Assembly (NCBI GenBank): GCA_002342035.1
Contig: DDPE01000078.1
Span: forward strand, 1-64,000
Direction of reading: 5' to 3'
From: Asticcacaulis sp. UBA2476
GTDB taxonomy: Bacteria > Pseudomonadota > Alphaproteobacteria > Caulobacterales > Caulobacteraceae
DNA: 64,000 nucleotides
Shown here: piece by piece, positions 54,228 to 62,301 of the stretch
Position numbering within the stretch: the first letter of the stretch is position 1
Layout: every line of letters begins with the position of its first letter
Translations under genes and position numbers: made by a program
Notes under the pieces: model-generated
The model's database searches: none
Told to the model about the DNA's origin: nothing
What the model saw: the letters and a program-made list of their open reading frames with translations, nothing else

Positions 54228-55358
54228 ATGCTGAACATTATGAAAGACGCTAAGGCGCACGGGCTGTCATCGGACTGGAAAGTCCGTCTAAGTGCGATTG
54301 TCTGGTTTATACTGTTTGTATTGTTTCTGCTGAGCGTCCCCATCCTGCTCGATTGGTCGCTGTGGGTGGTTTTGGGTGTTATCGCGGTCAGCGCCGTACT
54401 GGGGCTTGGCCTGACCTGGCTGTGGCACCGGTTCGTGCATCGCTCAAAGCCCTTCGGCAAAAGCTATCTCAAAGCCACCCTCCTGCTGTCGTTCCTGCTG
54501 ACCATTCTGCTGGCCGCCCCTATTTATTTCCTCGCCCTGCAAACGGCCTTAAGCCCGGCGGTGGTGCCACAGGTGACGCTGACGAATGGCAAAAAAACCG
54601 TCGTATTTCAGGGCATGCAGCACATCGGCTCCGACCCGTTCTACAAAGGCATCATCTATGATCTGGAAAAGGCGCTGACGGAAAACTACGTCCTCTATTA
54701 TGAGGGGGTCGCCAACTCAACGCCGGAAGGTGACGCCTGGTTTTCCAAGAAGCTGGCCGGGGGCGGCGATCTCAGCGAGAGCTATAAGGCCCTGTCGAAA
54801 ACCTGCGGACTGGTATTCCAGCTTGATTACTTCACCCTGCTGACTGAGGACATGCTCACCCATCCTGAGCGCCATATCACGGCCGATGTGACCACGCTTC
54901 AGATGAAGCAGGAATATGATCGCCTGATGGCCACCGATCCTGAGTTTGCCCGGCGCAATAAGGACGCGGATAAATCGGAGGCTAAGGATAGCGATGAGGG
55001 CGATGGGCTTAAGTCGATCCTGAATGTCCTGACTAAGGGCACCCCCGGACAAAAGGCGCTCGGCGGCACGGTCTGCCGCGGCCTCATATCGATGTCTATG
55101 TCTCACAGTGCCAAAACCGCCGATGATAGCCCGCTGGAGCCGGTTGTGCTGGATTACCGCAATAAGATGCTGGCTGAACGGATTTTGGGCGATACCCATT
55201 CTAAGATTTATGTTACTTACGGCGCCGCCCACATTCCCGGCGTCATCACGATCTTACGCAAAAACGACCCGGCCTGGCATGTGGTATCGGAAAAGTGGGT
55301 ACGCACCATCGAAGCTCCCGATGAGCAGAAGGGCTACGGGACGTTCCGCAATTTATAA
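54228..55358 (+). CDS. TraB/TIKI-like domain protein with N-terminal membrane region
   Basis: The 376-residue protein has three transmembrane helices (about 24-44, 48-68 and 83-107) and then a soluble domain. VVFQGMQHIGSDPFY, YVLYYEGV and the C-terminal YVTYGAAHIPGVITIL correspond to the metal-site motifs (GxxH, E, GxxH) of the TraB/PrgY/TIKI/ChaN superfamily, some of which are metalloproteases. A charged insert (about 240-262, KDADKSEAKDSDEGDG) interrupts it. The assignment is by motif recognition only. Confidence 0.72.
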   Translation: MLNIMKDAKAHGLSSDWKVRLSAIVWFILFVLFLLSVPILLDWSLWVVLGVIAVSAVLGLGLTWLWHRFVHRSKPFGKSYLKATLLLSFLLTILLAAPIYFLALQTALSPAVVPQVTLTNGKKTVVFQGMQHIGSDPFYKGIIYDLEKALTENYVLYYEGVANSTPEGDAWFSKKLAGGGDLSESYKALSKTCGLVFQLDYFTLLTEDMLTHPERHITADVTTLQMKQEYDRLMATDPEFARRNKDADKSEAKDSDEGDGLKSILNVLTKGTPGQKALGGTVCRGLISMSMSHSAKTADDSPLEPVVLDYRNKMLAERILGDTHSKIYVTYGAAHIPGVITILRKNDPAWHVVSEKWVRTIEAPDEQKGYGTFRNL

Positions 55359-55417
55359 GGTTTCATCAAACTTGAATCTCAGTTTCCAACTTTTAAACAC
55401 ACTTTAAAGGGTAGAAA

Positions 55418-55870
55418 ATGACAACAGTGACAGGCGTGAGCCTATTGGCTCTGGCTTCAGTTTTGGTTCTTTCGGGCTGTGAAAAAACACAAGATGATCC
55501 TATGCCGCCCAATAAGGCTGTGGTGGCCGGAGATGGCGACAGTCAGGGTGACGCTATCGTCGCCGGAAGCCCTTACAATGCCACCGCGAAAATTCCATGC
55601 TCCGGTTACAAAGGTGCCGCAGCCGGAATGTGCGATGCGGGCGTTGTCCGAAATCTGGAGACGGGCACATATATCGACGTGACCCTGCCCGGAAATGTGA
55701 CACGCACGATCTATTTTAACAGCGACGGCAGTTTTCTATCGTTTGCAGTCGCTGAGGCGGATGGCACGGCCGCCATGGAAACGAGCGCCGAGCGGCAAGG
55801 CGACACAACTATAGCCACAGTGGGCGCTGAGCGATATGAGATTCCTGATGCGTTAGTGAAAGGTGACTGA
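55418..55870 (+). CDS. Small lipoprotein of unknown function
   Basis: The 150-residue product has a lipobox (VLVLSGC, Cys21) and an acidic linker. The C-terminal domain (about 52-145) has two cysteines, IPC and GMCDAGV, and strands TYIDVTLPG, TRTIYFNSDG and ERYEIPDAL. The same order is found in a group of exported alphaproteobacterial proteins of unknown role. The start follows AAAGGG. Confidence 0.78.
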   Translation: MTTVTGVSLLALASVLVLSGCEKTQDDPMPPNKAVVAGDGDSQGDAIVAGSPYNATAKIPCSGYKGAAAGMCDAGVVRNLETGTYIDVTLPGNVTRTIYFNSDGSFLSFAVAEADGTAAMETSAERQGDTTIATVGAERYEIPDALVKGD

Positions 55871-56089
55871 TTTACCAATATATTAGGCTCGATCATATAT
55901 CTCGGCCTTTACAGCGCCATCTTTGCAAACAGTGGGACAATGTCCGCTTCTTTGCCTATTCCCCAAACCCACCTTTGACCGCTTTGGGGCAAGTCCGGCT
56001 GTAATTACAAACACCGTTGTAGCCCTTACTCTCGATACTCGGGAAATGATAAAATCGGGCGCCGTTCAATAAAAATTTAGGGAGGCGGT
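55871..56089. other. Intergenic, no gene seen
   Basis: I see no convincing frame, terminator or promoter between the small lipoprotein and the RBS GGGAGGCGG of the next gene. The GC content falls towards 56.05 kb. Confidence 0.5.
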
Positions 56090-56430
56090 ATGAGCAAGCA
56101 CCGTGGCAAAAGCATTGACCGCTGGGAAGGCCTCCGAAAGCCAAAATTTTCAAAAAACTGATAGAAGAGGCGCGGGATCTATTTCAAAAACGAACAGACC
56201 GCCCTCTCACAAACGACGATGCCAGGGAAATGCTGGAAAACCTATCCGGCTTCTTCATATGTCTGCATCTTTTGGATCGAGAACAAAAGGCTCAACAAAT
56301 TGCAGCCGAGGAGATTGAAACAGAGGCTGCGGAAACTTCCATCCCTGTTTGCTACGAGCAAAGTTTATCGGCGACCGAAGAAATAATTTCGCCAAAGCGA
56401 TTAGTGCGCAGACGTCGCCCATTCCGCTAG
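56090..56430 (+). CDS. Small mobile-element-associated protein, split by a possible -1 frameshift
   Basis: A strong RBS (GGGAGGCGG) precedes ATG 56090. The zero frame encodes 23 residues (MSKHRGKSIDRWEGLRKPK...) and stops at 56159. The -1 frame continues as LIEEARDLFQKRTDRPLTND, DAREMLENLSGFF and a helical, Glu-rich then Arg-rich tail to 56430, 113 residues in all if shifted. The LFxxRTxRPLTxxDAREMxxNLxGFF pattern is familiar from small proteins near integrases and conjugative modules of alphaproteobacteria. The join lies on A-AAA-AAC. It is either programmed frameshifting or a simple frameshift mutation. Confidence 0.6.
56152..56158 (+). promoter_or_regulatory. Canonical -1 slippery heptamer A-AAA-AAC
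   Basis: In the zero frame of the gene starting at 56090, TCA AAA AAC TGA TAG contains the X-XXY-YYZ heptamer immediately before two stop codons. Slippage by -1 enters the 90-codon frame that ends at 56430. Confidence 0.45.
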
Positions 56431-56634
56431 TCAAAGGCTAAGCCATCCACTAAATCCAAGCCGCTTATGGCCATAATTCCCTAAAAGGAGAAGCAGACAA
56501 ACGCGTCAATCTTCAATCTATGCAAGAAAAATGACTAAGGGGCAATTAGGACTCGAACAAATATTCTATAACAATTTCAACCAAATAGGAAAATTAGGCA
56601 TCATATTACCACAAGACAGTATTCTCGGATCATG
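56431..56634. other. Intergenic, no gene seen
   Basis: This is an AT-rich stretch between the frameshifted gene and the integrase fragment, with no recognisable coding pattern. The sequence changes abruptly to integrase-like coding near 56632, which may mark a deletion junction. Confidence 0.4.
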
Positions 56635-56833
56635 CACACCTGGGTCGAGAGTATCGGACTGGAGACGACGATGTACGGCACCCACACGATGCGGCGAACG
56701 AAGGCTTCCCAACTGTATCGCAAGACAGGAAACTTACGAGCAGTGCTGGACATACAAAGCTCGAAGTACGATGCGATATCTGGGCATCGAAGTTGATGAC
56801 GCTCTGGAATTGGCCGAACAGATCGATCTTTGA
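56635..56833 (+). pseudogene. Tyrosine recombinase (integrase) C-terminal remnant
   Basis: Frame one reads HTWVESIGL, then MYGTHTMRRTKASQLYRKTG and NLRAV, the HxxR region of phage-type tyrosine integrases. After frame changes the expected GHTKLE (box with the second active-site His) and then MRYLGIEVDDALELAEQIDL appear; the latter contains the nucleophilic Tyr and the typical C-terminus. Four or five residues between RAV and GHT are missing and at least two frameshifts are needed. No catalytic core lies upstream. This is a decayed integrase end and evidence of past mobility. Confidence 0.82.
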
Positions 56834-56903
56834 TGCGGGCGGCGTCGACCTTGGCGAGACATGATACATGCCTAAAAGCGAGTCTCTCGGTCGACCCGCC
56901 ACA

Positions 56904-57146
56904 TCAAACGCCTGAAGAGATGGCGGCAGACGCATCCGGTACTTTTTCCAGTTCAACAACCGGGACTGCCGAAACGGAATAACGCGCATCGTCCCAGACC
57001 ACGAGCGCAGTGTCCGGATCGCCATTCGCAATGGTACTCTCACGCACAACCAGATCTTCCTTATCCGGTACGGTGGTTACGGTTCCAAGTCCTTTGATTT
57101 TGTGGCTGACGCGATCTTCGTTTTGATAAGACAGGGATAGGGTCAT
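56904..57146 (-). CDS. Small hypothetical protein
   Basis: This 80-residue protein is preceded by AAGGAG. The segment EDRVSHKIKGLGTVTTVPD and the strands DLVVRESTIANG, TALVVWDDARYSVSAVPVVELE suggest a small all-beta SH3/Tudor-like barrel. It resembles the short GxGTV domains found alone or at the end of helicases. The function is unknown. It is transcribed away from the sulfur cluster. Confidence 0.68.
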   Translation of the reverse strand: MTLSLSYQNEDRVSHKIKGLGTVTTVPDKEDLVVRESTIANGDPDTALVVWDDARYSVSAVPVVELEKVPDASAAISSGV

Positions 57147-57221
57147 ATTGGCTCCTTTGTCGTGGTTTTGATAGTGCGGCATCGTTTGATACCTGGCCGT
57201 CGGTGCATGCTGGCCGTGTCT

Positions 57222-57265
57222 TTGATCACAGTCCAGTCAAGTTCACGGCAGCTAAACGTGATCAA
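57222..57265. repeat. Inverted repeat TTGATCAC / GTGATCAA
   Basis: Eight-base arms at 57222-57229 and 57258-57265 are perfect inverted repeats, each containing the palindrome TGATCA, 28 nt apart. They sit in the 57147-57545 gap ahead of the desulfinase gene. They may be paired operator half-sites or chance. Confidence 0.35.
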
Positions 57266-57271
57266 TGTTAT

Positions 57272-57292
57272 AGGAATATTTTGGGTATTCCT
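57272..57292. promoter_or_regulatory. Palindromic operator candidate upstream of the sulfur cluster
   Basis: AGGAATA and TATTCCT (arms 57272-57278 and 57286-57292, 7-nt spacer) form a perfect inverted repeat 254 nt before the desulfinase ATG. It lies in a region with no gene (57147-57545). Dyads of this size are typical of dimeric regulators; the regulator is not encoded in the window. Confidence 0.45.
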
Positions 57293-57545
57293 GAGCCTAT
57301 GAAAACGAACCACATTCAAGAACTATAACAAATTAGATACTCTCCCGATTTAAGGCAGAATTTCTAATTTGCAAATTAACACAGATTTAGTAGGAATAAA
57401 AACACGCCAACCATATGCATGGGGCGCTACTGAATTGTGGCCAGACGTCAACGTCGCCGTTTCCCCATCATCTAAGTCTGAGAGGCGCCCACGTTTCAAT
57501 GTGCGCGGCACCCAGGCTTTCAACGGTTTTAGAAAGGCTCTCCTC

Positions 57546-58625
57546 ATGGGCAATCCTTCCGGCGTTCGCCTTGACGGCGCATATGAAATTCCAAACCTGT
57601 GGTACACACGCTGCCCGGTGCCGACACCACTGGGGCTGGCCGTACAACTGGGCTATTTTCGCGATGAGTTTGCCTCTGACGGGCTCGAACTGAAATCGCT
57701 TCAGGAAAGCCTTGATCCGGCCGTCAAAGAATCGCACTTCGATCACACCCTGCAAAACTCATTTCGTCAGGGCGGCAATATTCCGGCGATCTGGGCCAGG
57801 GCCAATGGCCGCGACACGCGCGTCATCGGTCTGAACTGGACGGATGAATCGCTGCTGATCATTACTTTGCACGGGTCCGGCATCCGCACGATTAAAGACC
57901 TGAAGGGGCGCAGGCTGGCCCTGCCGGTCAATCCGGGTAGCATCGACTTCAACCGCGCCACGGCCCTTCGCGCCTATTATAAGGCGCTTGAGCTGGAGGG
58001 TTTGGGGTTGAGGGATGTCGAACTGGTCGACACGATCGCCCCGGCCGCGATTGAGGCTGGCTCAGATGTTGACACGTCCGGCCGCCGCATCCGCACGCGT
58101 TCAGGTTACTTTGCCGAAATCCGCGCCCTGCTGAACGGTGAAGTTGACGCGATCTTCGTCAAGGGCGTATCCGGTCTTGAAATCACCCGCGCGCTGGCCG
58201 CCCACATTGTCACCGATATCGGCTTCCATCCCGATCCGAAGGTGCGCATCAATAATGGTGCGCCGCGTACCCTGACGGTCGATTCCGAACTGCTTGAGGG
58301 CCGCCCTGATCTGGTCGCCCGCTTCCTTAAGCGTGTGGTCGAAGCCGGTGACTGGGCGCGTCAGCACCCACATGAGACCCATGATTTCATCGCCCGTGAG
58401 ACCTCATCCATCCCCGATCTGGTGCGCGCGGCCTACGGTGACAATGTTCACCACAATCTCGACACCTACCTGAATGATGAGGCCATTAATGCCCTCTCCG
58501 ATTTCAAGGATTTCCTGTTTGAACATGGCTTCCTGAAATCCAATTTTTCCGTGCCCGACTGGATCTCCAGAGTGCCGTTCGAGCGGTTGGAAGCCGACAG
58601 CGCTTCCGCCCGCATCCCTGCATAA
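57546..58625 (+). CDS. DszB-like sulfinate desulfinase / ABC binding-protein-like enzyme
   Basis: The 359-residue protein has the periplasmic-binding-protein fold of the SsuA/TauA/NMT1 group but no signal peptide, so it should be cytoplasmic. It matches 2'-hydroxybiphenyl-2-sulfinate desulfinase DszB as I recall it. Cys23 lies in TRCPVPTPLG (DszB Cys27). His64 lies in SHFDHTL (DszB His60). Arg74 lies in FRQGGNIPA (DszB Arg70), with the same ten-residue His-Arg spacing. Further matches are DLKGRRLALPVN, GEVDAIFVKG and VVEAGDWARQHP. The ATG at 57546 has AAAGG upstream; the frame is open from TTG 57369 but without an RBS. DszB homologs release sulfite from aryl sulfinates; the substrate here is unknown. 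Confidence 0.8.
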   Translation: MGNPSGVRLDGAYEIPNLWYTRCPVPTPLGLAVQLGYFRDEFASDGLELKSLQESLDPAVKESHFDHTLQNSFRQGGNIPAIWARANGRDTRVIGLNWTDESLLIITLHGSGIRTIKDLKGRRLALPVNPGSIDFNRATALRAYYKALELEGLGLRDVELVDTIAPAAIEAGSDVDTSGRRIRTRSGYFAEIRALLNGEVDAIFVKGVSGLEITRALAAHIVTDIGFHPDPKVRINNGAPRTLTVDSELLEGRPDLVARFLKRVVEAGDWARQHPHETHDFIARETSSIPDLVRAAYGDNVHHNLDTYLNDEAINALSDFKDFLFEHGFLKSNFSVPDWISRVPFERLEADSASARIPA

Positions 58626-58672
58626 ATCGCCCGTCACAAGACGGGTCATAAATAACGAAAAGTAATATCCCA

Positions 58673-61177
58673 ATGACGATCTCCCCGAACGTCGTGCATT
58701 TCTCTGCGCGCCGAACCCTGTGGCTTGCCTCGGCGGCTACCCTGTCTCTGATTACCGCCCCCACCTTTACTCAAAAGGCGTTTGCGCAAGACCTGTTGCT
58801 GGCCTCCGCCGATGATGTGGCACAATCTGTGACCCGCGAAGCTCAGGCCGAAAAAGACCTGAAAAAAGACGACCGCGAAGACCGCATCGAGACCATCGTC
58901 GTCACCGCCAATAAGCGCTCGGAAAGCGCCCAAAAAGTGCCGACCGCCATTTCTGTGGTCGGCGGTGCCCAGTTGGAACGTAATGAAATCCGCTCGGCTG
59001 GCGATGTTGTGCGCTTTATCCCCAACGCTTCGGCCGCACAAACCGAGTCGCGCAACCGTCCGCGCTGGTTCATCCGCGGCGTCGGCTCCAACGATCCGGG
59101 CGCCAACGTCGTCAATCCGGTCGGCGTCTATATCGACGAAGTCTACCTTAACGCACCTTGGTTTCAGGCCTTCCCGGCCTTTGACCTTGACCGGGTCGAA
59201 GTCCTGCGTGGCCCGCAAGGCACCCTGTGGGGCAAGAACACGGTCGGCGGTGCCATCCACTATATTTCGCGCAAACCTCAGTTTGAGACCGGCGGCTATG
59301 CCCGCGTCGGTGTCGGCAATCTCGATGCCTATAATGCTCAGGGTGCCGTGACCGGCCCGGTCAGCGAAAACATCGCTGCGCGCCTGTCGTTCAGCCTGGA
59401 AAACCGTGGCGGCGTCGCGACCAACAATGTCACCGGCGAAGACGATTTCGGCAAGGTCAAGGACGCCGCCCTGCGCTTTCAATTACTGGGCAAGGTTTCC
59501 GATAATGTCGAAGTCCTGGCCTCAGTACGCGCCCGTAATTCCGACGGCACGCCGATCGCCCGTTACATTGAGCCCGCCTTCCCCGATAACGCCACATTCA
59601 AGGGCGCATCGGCGCCTGCTGATGACTATGGCAACACCCCGACCAATGCGCCGGATGTCGGATCATCTAACGTCGACGGCTCGTCCCGCACCGACCAAAA
59701 GGGGGCGACCTTCACCGTCAACTGGACGCCGGGTGATTACACTTTCACCTCGATCACCGCCTATGATGACGGCCAGCAGGTCTCGAAATCCGACGGCGAT
59801 TTCACGGCGTTCGAGGGATCACGCTCCTATGCGGATATCCAGAGCACCCAAGTCACGCAGGAGTTTCGCATCACCTCGCCGCGTGATGACCGCTTCAACT
59901 GGATCGCCGGCTTCCATTATTTCTACGAAGATTTCTCTTCCGATTCCTCAACCGCCACCCTGCAAACCACGGCCTATCTTGATCGCGGCACCGGGGCTCA
60001 GCGCTGGCGCCACACCTATTTCCAGAACGTGAAATATGATCAGGAAGCCAAGTCCTACGCTTTGTTTGGATCGGGCACCTATAACTTTACCGGCAAGTTC
60101 TCGATCACCGGCGGCCTGCGGTATACGACCGAACAACGCGACGCTAAGATCGACATCCTGAACGGTCTGGGCGAAGCCTCGACCCGCCGTCTGAACACGG
60201 TCGATCCCGCCACCGCCGCGACCACCGCCAAGCCGCTGATTACCTTCACCAATACCGGCCAGTGGTGGCTACGGTCAGCGGTGACCTCATCGGCTCCGTA
60301 TCAGCCCTATGTGTCAGAACCGTCCAAGACCTGGAACCGTTGGACGTGGGATATTACCCCACAATACAAGGTTTCTGACGATGTGCTTTTGTACGCTAAG
60401 CACGCCCGCGGTTTCCGCTCCGGCACCTTTCAGGCCAGCGCCACCCAGTCCAACCAGTTTGATCCGAGCGGTATTGAGCCCGAAGATCTCTATTCTTACG
60501 AAGGCGGCGTAAAATCGCAGTGGTGGGATAAGCGCGTGCGCGTCAACCTGTCGGCCTTTTACTATGACTACAAAAAGGCTCAGGTGCTGGTGCAGGGCGT
60601 ACCCATCGTTACCGGCGGGACCACCGCCTTTGCCGCGCGCCTGATCAATGCTCAGGGCTGGTCGAAGGGGATCGAGCTTGATATCTCCGCCAAGCCTACC
60701 CCGAACCTGCGCCTTGATGCGGCACTCGGCACGCTCGATACCGAATATACGCAAGACTTCATCCCCAACAACCCCAATACCGGCCTGCTGTTCGGCAAGG
60801 GCAATGAGTTCACCCGCGCACCGAAATTCTCCGGCACGGTCGGAGCAGAATACCGCATTCCGACCAGCTTTGGTGATGTGACGCTCGCTACCGACTGGAG
60901 CTACCGCACCTCGCAGTGGTTCACCGTCAATGCCCAGGAAAGCGACCCCACCAAGCTCGATTATCTGGTGTCTCAATATCAGAAACAAAAGGGTTATGCG
61001 CTCGGCAATGCCCGCGTCACAGCCGCCATTGGCGATGATCTGGAGGTATCGGCCTATGTCCGCAACCTGACCGATGAGACCTACAAAATCCTGACCTTCG
61101 GTACCCAGCAGGGCGCACGCCTGACCACCTATGGCGACCCGCGCACCTATGGCGTGACCGTCTCGGCCAAGTTCTAA
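58673..61177 (+). CDS. TonB-dependent receptor, candidate organosulfur importer
   Basis: This 834-residue outer-membrane receptor has a signal peptide (cleavage near AFA/QD) and the TonB box ETIVVTA at about 77. The plug domain contains AISVVGGAQL, WFIRGVGSNDPG and DLDRVEVLRGPQGTLWGKNT, and a 22-strand barrel ends in VSAKF. The plug style is that of caulobacterial and sphingomonad receptors for organic substrates. It lies 47 nt after the desulfinase and 14 nt before the binding protein, so the ligand is probably the same organosulfur compound (inference). Confidence 0.93.
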   Translation: MTISPNVVHFSARRTLWLASAATLSLITAPTFTQKAFAQDLLLASADDVAQSVTREAQAEKDLKKDDREDRIETIVVTANKRSESAQKVPTAISVVGGAQLERNEIRSAGDVVRFIPNASAAQTESRNRPRWFIRGVGSNDPGANVVNPVGVYIDEVYLNAPWFQAFPAFDLDRVEVLRGPQGTLWGKNTVGGAIHYISRKPQFETGGYARVGVGNLDAYNAQGAVTGPVSENIAARLSFSLENRGGVATNNVTGEDDFGKVKDAALRFQLLGKVSDNVEVLASVRARNSDGTPIARYIEPAFPDNATFKGASAPADDYGNTPTNAPDVGSSNVDGSSRTDQKGATFTVNWTPGDYTFTSITAYDDGQQVSKSDGDFTAFEGSRSYADIQSTQVTQEFRITSPRDDRFNWIAGFHYFYEDFSSDSSTATLQTTAYLDRGTGAQRWRHTYFQNVKYDQEAKSYALFGSGTYNFTGKFSITGGLRYTTEQRDAKIDILNGLGEASTRRLNTVDPATAATTAKPLITFTNTGQWWLRSAVTSSAPYQPYVSEPSKTWNRWTWDITPQYKVSDDVLLYAKHARGFRSGTFQASATQSNQFDPSGIEPEDLYSYEGGVKSQWWDKRVRVNLSAFYYDYKKAQVLVQGVPIVTGGTTAFAARLINAQGWSKGIELDISAKPTPNLRLDAALGTLDTEYTQDFIPNNPNTGLLFGKGNEFTRAPKFSGTVGAEYRIPTSFGDVTLATDWSYRTSQWFTVNAQESDPTKLDYLVSQYQKQKGYALGNARVTAAIGDDLEVSAYVRNLTDETYKILTFGTQQGARLTTYGDPRTYGVTVSAKF

Positions 61178-61191
61178 GGGAGGATATTCGT

Positions 61192-62301
61192 ATGTCCACG
61201 ACCATGTTCAGAGCACTTCCTCGGCGCACCCTTTTGACCGGCCTGATCGGCACCGCTCTTGCCCTCTCGGCTTGCGGTGAAAAACCAGCCGAAACGCCTG
61301 CCGCCAAGCTGCCGGAAACGGTGACCATCGCGGCTATTTCATACACCTATCAAGGCAAGCCGACCTTTAACGGGCTGTCCCAGGTGGTGATCAATCAGGG
61401 ATGGCTGGAGGCCGAACTGAAGACAAAGGGTGTCGCTCTGAACTGGTTGCCGGTGCCAACCTCGGTCGGCGGCCCGCTGATCAACGAAGGCTTTGCGGCC
61501 AAGCGCATCGACTTTGCGGGCTACGGTGATTTTCCAGCCCTGATCGCCAAATCGGGCGGCGTGGACATCCGCGCCATCACCTCTTCCGGCCCCGGCAACA
61601 ATGCCTATCTGATTGTGCGCAAGGGGCTGGAGGCCAAATCCATCGAGGATTTAAAGGGCAAGTCGCTCGCTATCCATCGCGGCCGTCCGTGGGAGCTGAC
61701 CCTGGCCAAGCTGCTGGATTCCAAAGGCCTGAAGCTTACCGATTTCAAGATCTATAATCTCAACCCGCAAGCCGCCTATTCGGCATTGGCGGCGGGTAAG
61801 GTCGATGCGGTCTTTACCTTGTCCGAGGCCATCCTTCAGGAAGACAAGGGGGCCGGCACCATCATCTGGTCGACCAGGTCGAACCCTGAATGGAAGATGC
61901 GTACCGGCCTGTTTGCCCGCAAGGAATTTACCACGCAAAATCCGGAACTGACCCAAACTGTGGTCAACGCCTACATCAAGGCGGCCCACTGGGCTTCACA
62001 GCCGGAAAACCGCGCGGCGTTTCTGGAACTGGCATCGCGTGGCAATAATCCGACCAGCGTTCTGGAGCGCGACTACGCCAACGAAGGCGGTGACTGGAAC
62101 GACCATTTCTCGCCCATCATAGATCAGGAATTTGTCAGCCATTTCGATGATGTGTCAAAATACACTTTTGAGAACAAGCTGGTTCAAAAGGAAGTCGCCA
62201 CACGCGATTTCATCGACCCGACCTTTGTTAATAAAGGCATTGATGAGTTGGGCCTGACAGGGTTCTGGAAAGAAACACCCGCCACAGGTTCGGTGCAATG
62301 A
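61192..62301 (+). CDS. ABC transporter substrate-binding lipoprotein, SsuA/TauA-like
   Basis: The 369-residue protein has a signal with twin arginine (PRRTLLTGLIG) and lipobox LSAC, and a strong RBS GGGAGGAT. The mature domain has the aliphatic-sulfonate/taurine binding family plan: TVTIAAISY, INEGFAAKRIDFAGYGDFPALIA, GNNAYLIVRKG, SIEDLKGKSLAIHRGRPWE and YSALAAGKVDAVFTL. The N-terminus is extended relative to SsuA. It would capture ligand in the periplasm for the permease encoded two genes downstream. It overlaps the MFS gene by 4 nt. Confidence 0.9.
   Translation: MSTTMFRALPRRTLLTGLIGTALALSACGEKPAETPAAKLPETVTIAAISYTYQGKPTFNGLSQVVINQGWLEAELKTKGVALNWLPVPTSVGGPLINEGFAAKRIDFAGYGDFPALIAKSGGVDIRAITSSGPGNNAYLIVRKGLEAKSIEDLKGKSLAIHRGRPWELTLAKLLDSKGLKLTDFKIYNLNPQAAYSALAAGKVDAVFTLSEAILQEDKGAGTIIWSTRSNPEWKMRTGLFARKEFTTQNPELTQTVVNAYIKAAHWASQPENRAAFLELASRGNNPTSVLERDYANEGGDWNDHFSPIIDQEFVSHFDDVSKYTFENKLVQKEVATRDFIDPTFVNKGIDELGLTGFWKETPATGSVQ

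Noticed and set aside
56531..56833. Single 100-codon gene at this position
   Set aside because: Only the last part is meaningful and it belongs to the integrase remnant; the first part is non-coding in appearance.
57369..57545. 59-residue upstream extension of the desulfinase from a TTG
   Set aside because: It has no RBS, is not a signal peptide and is not DszB-like. The ATG at 57546 has a good RBS and the homologous region starts soon after.
58646..59482. 278-codon minus-strand frame opposite the TonB receptor gene
   Set aside because: It is the antisense shadow of a confidently assigned receptor with normal codon use.
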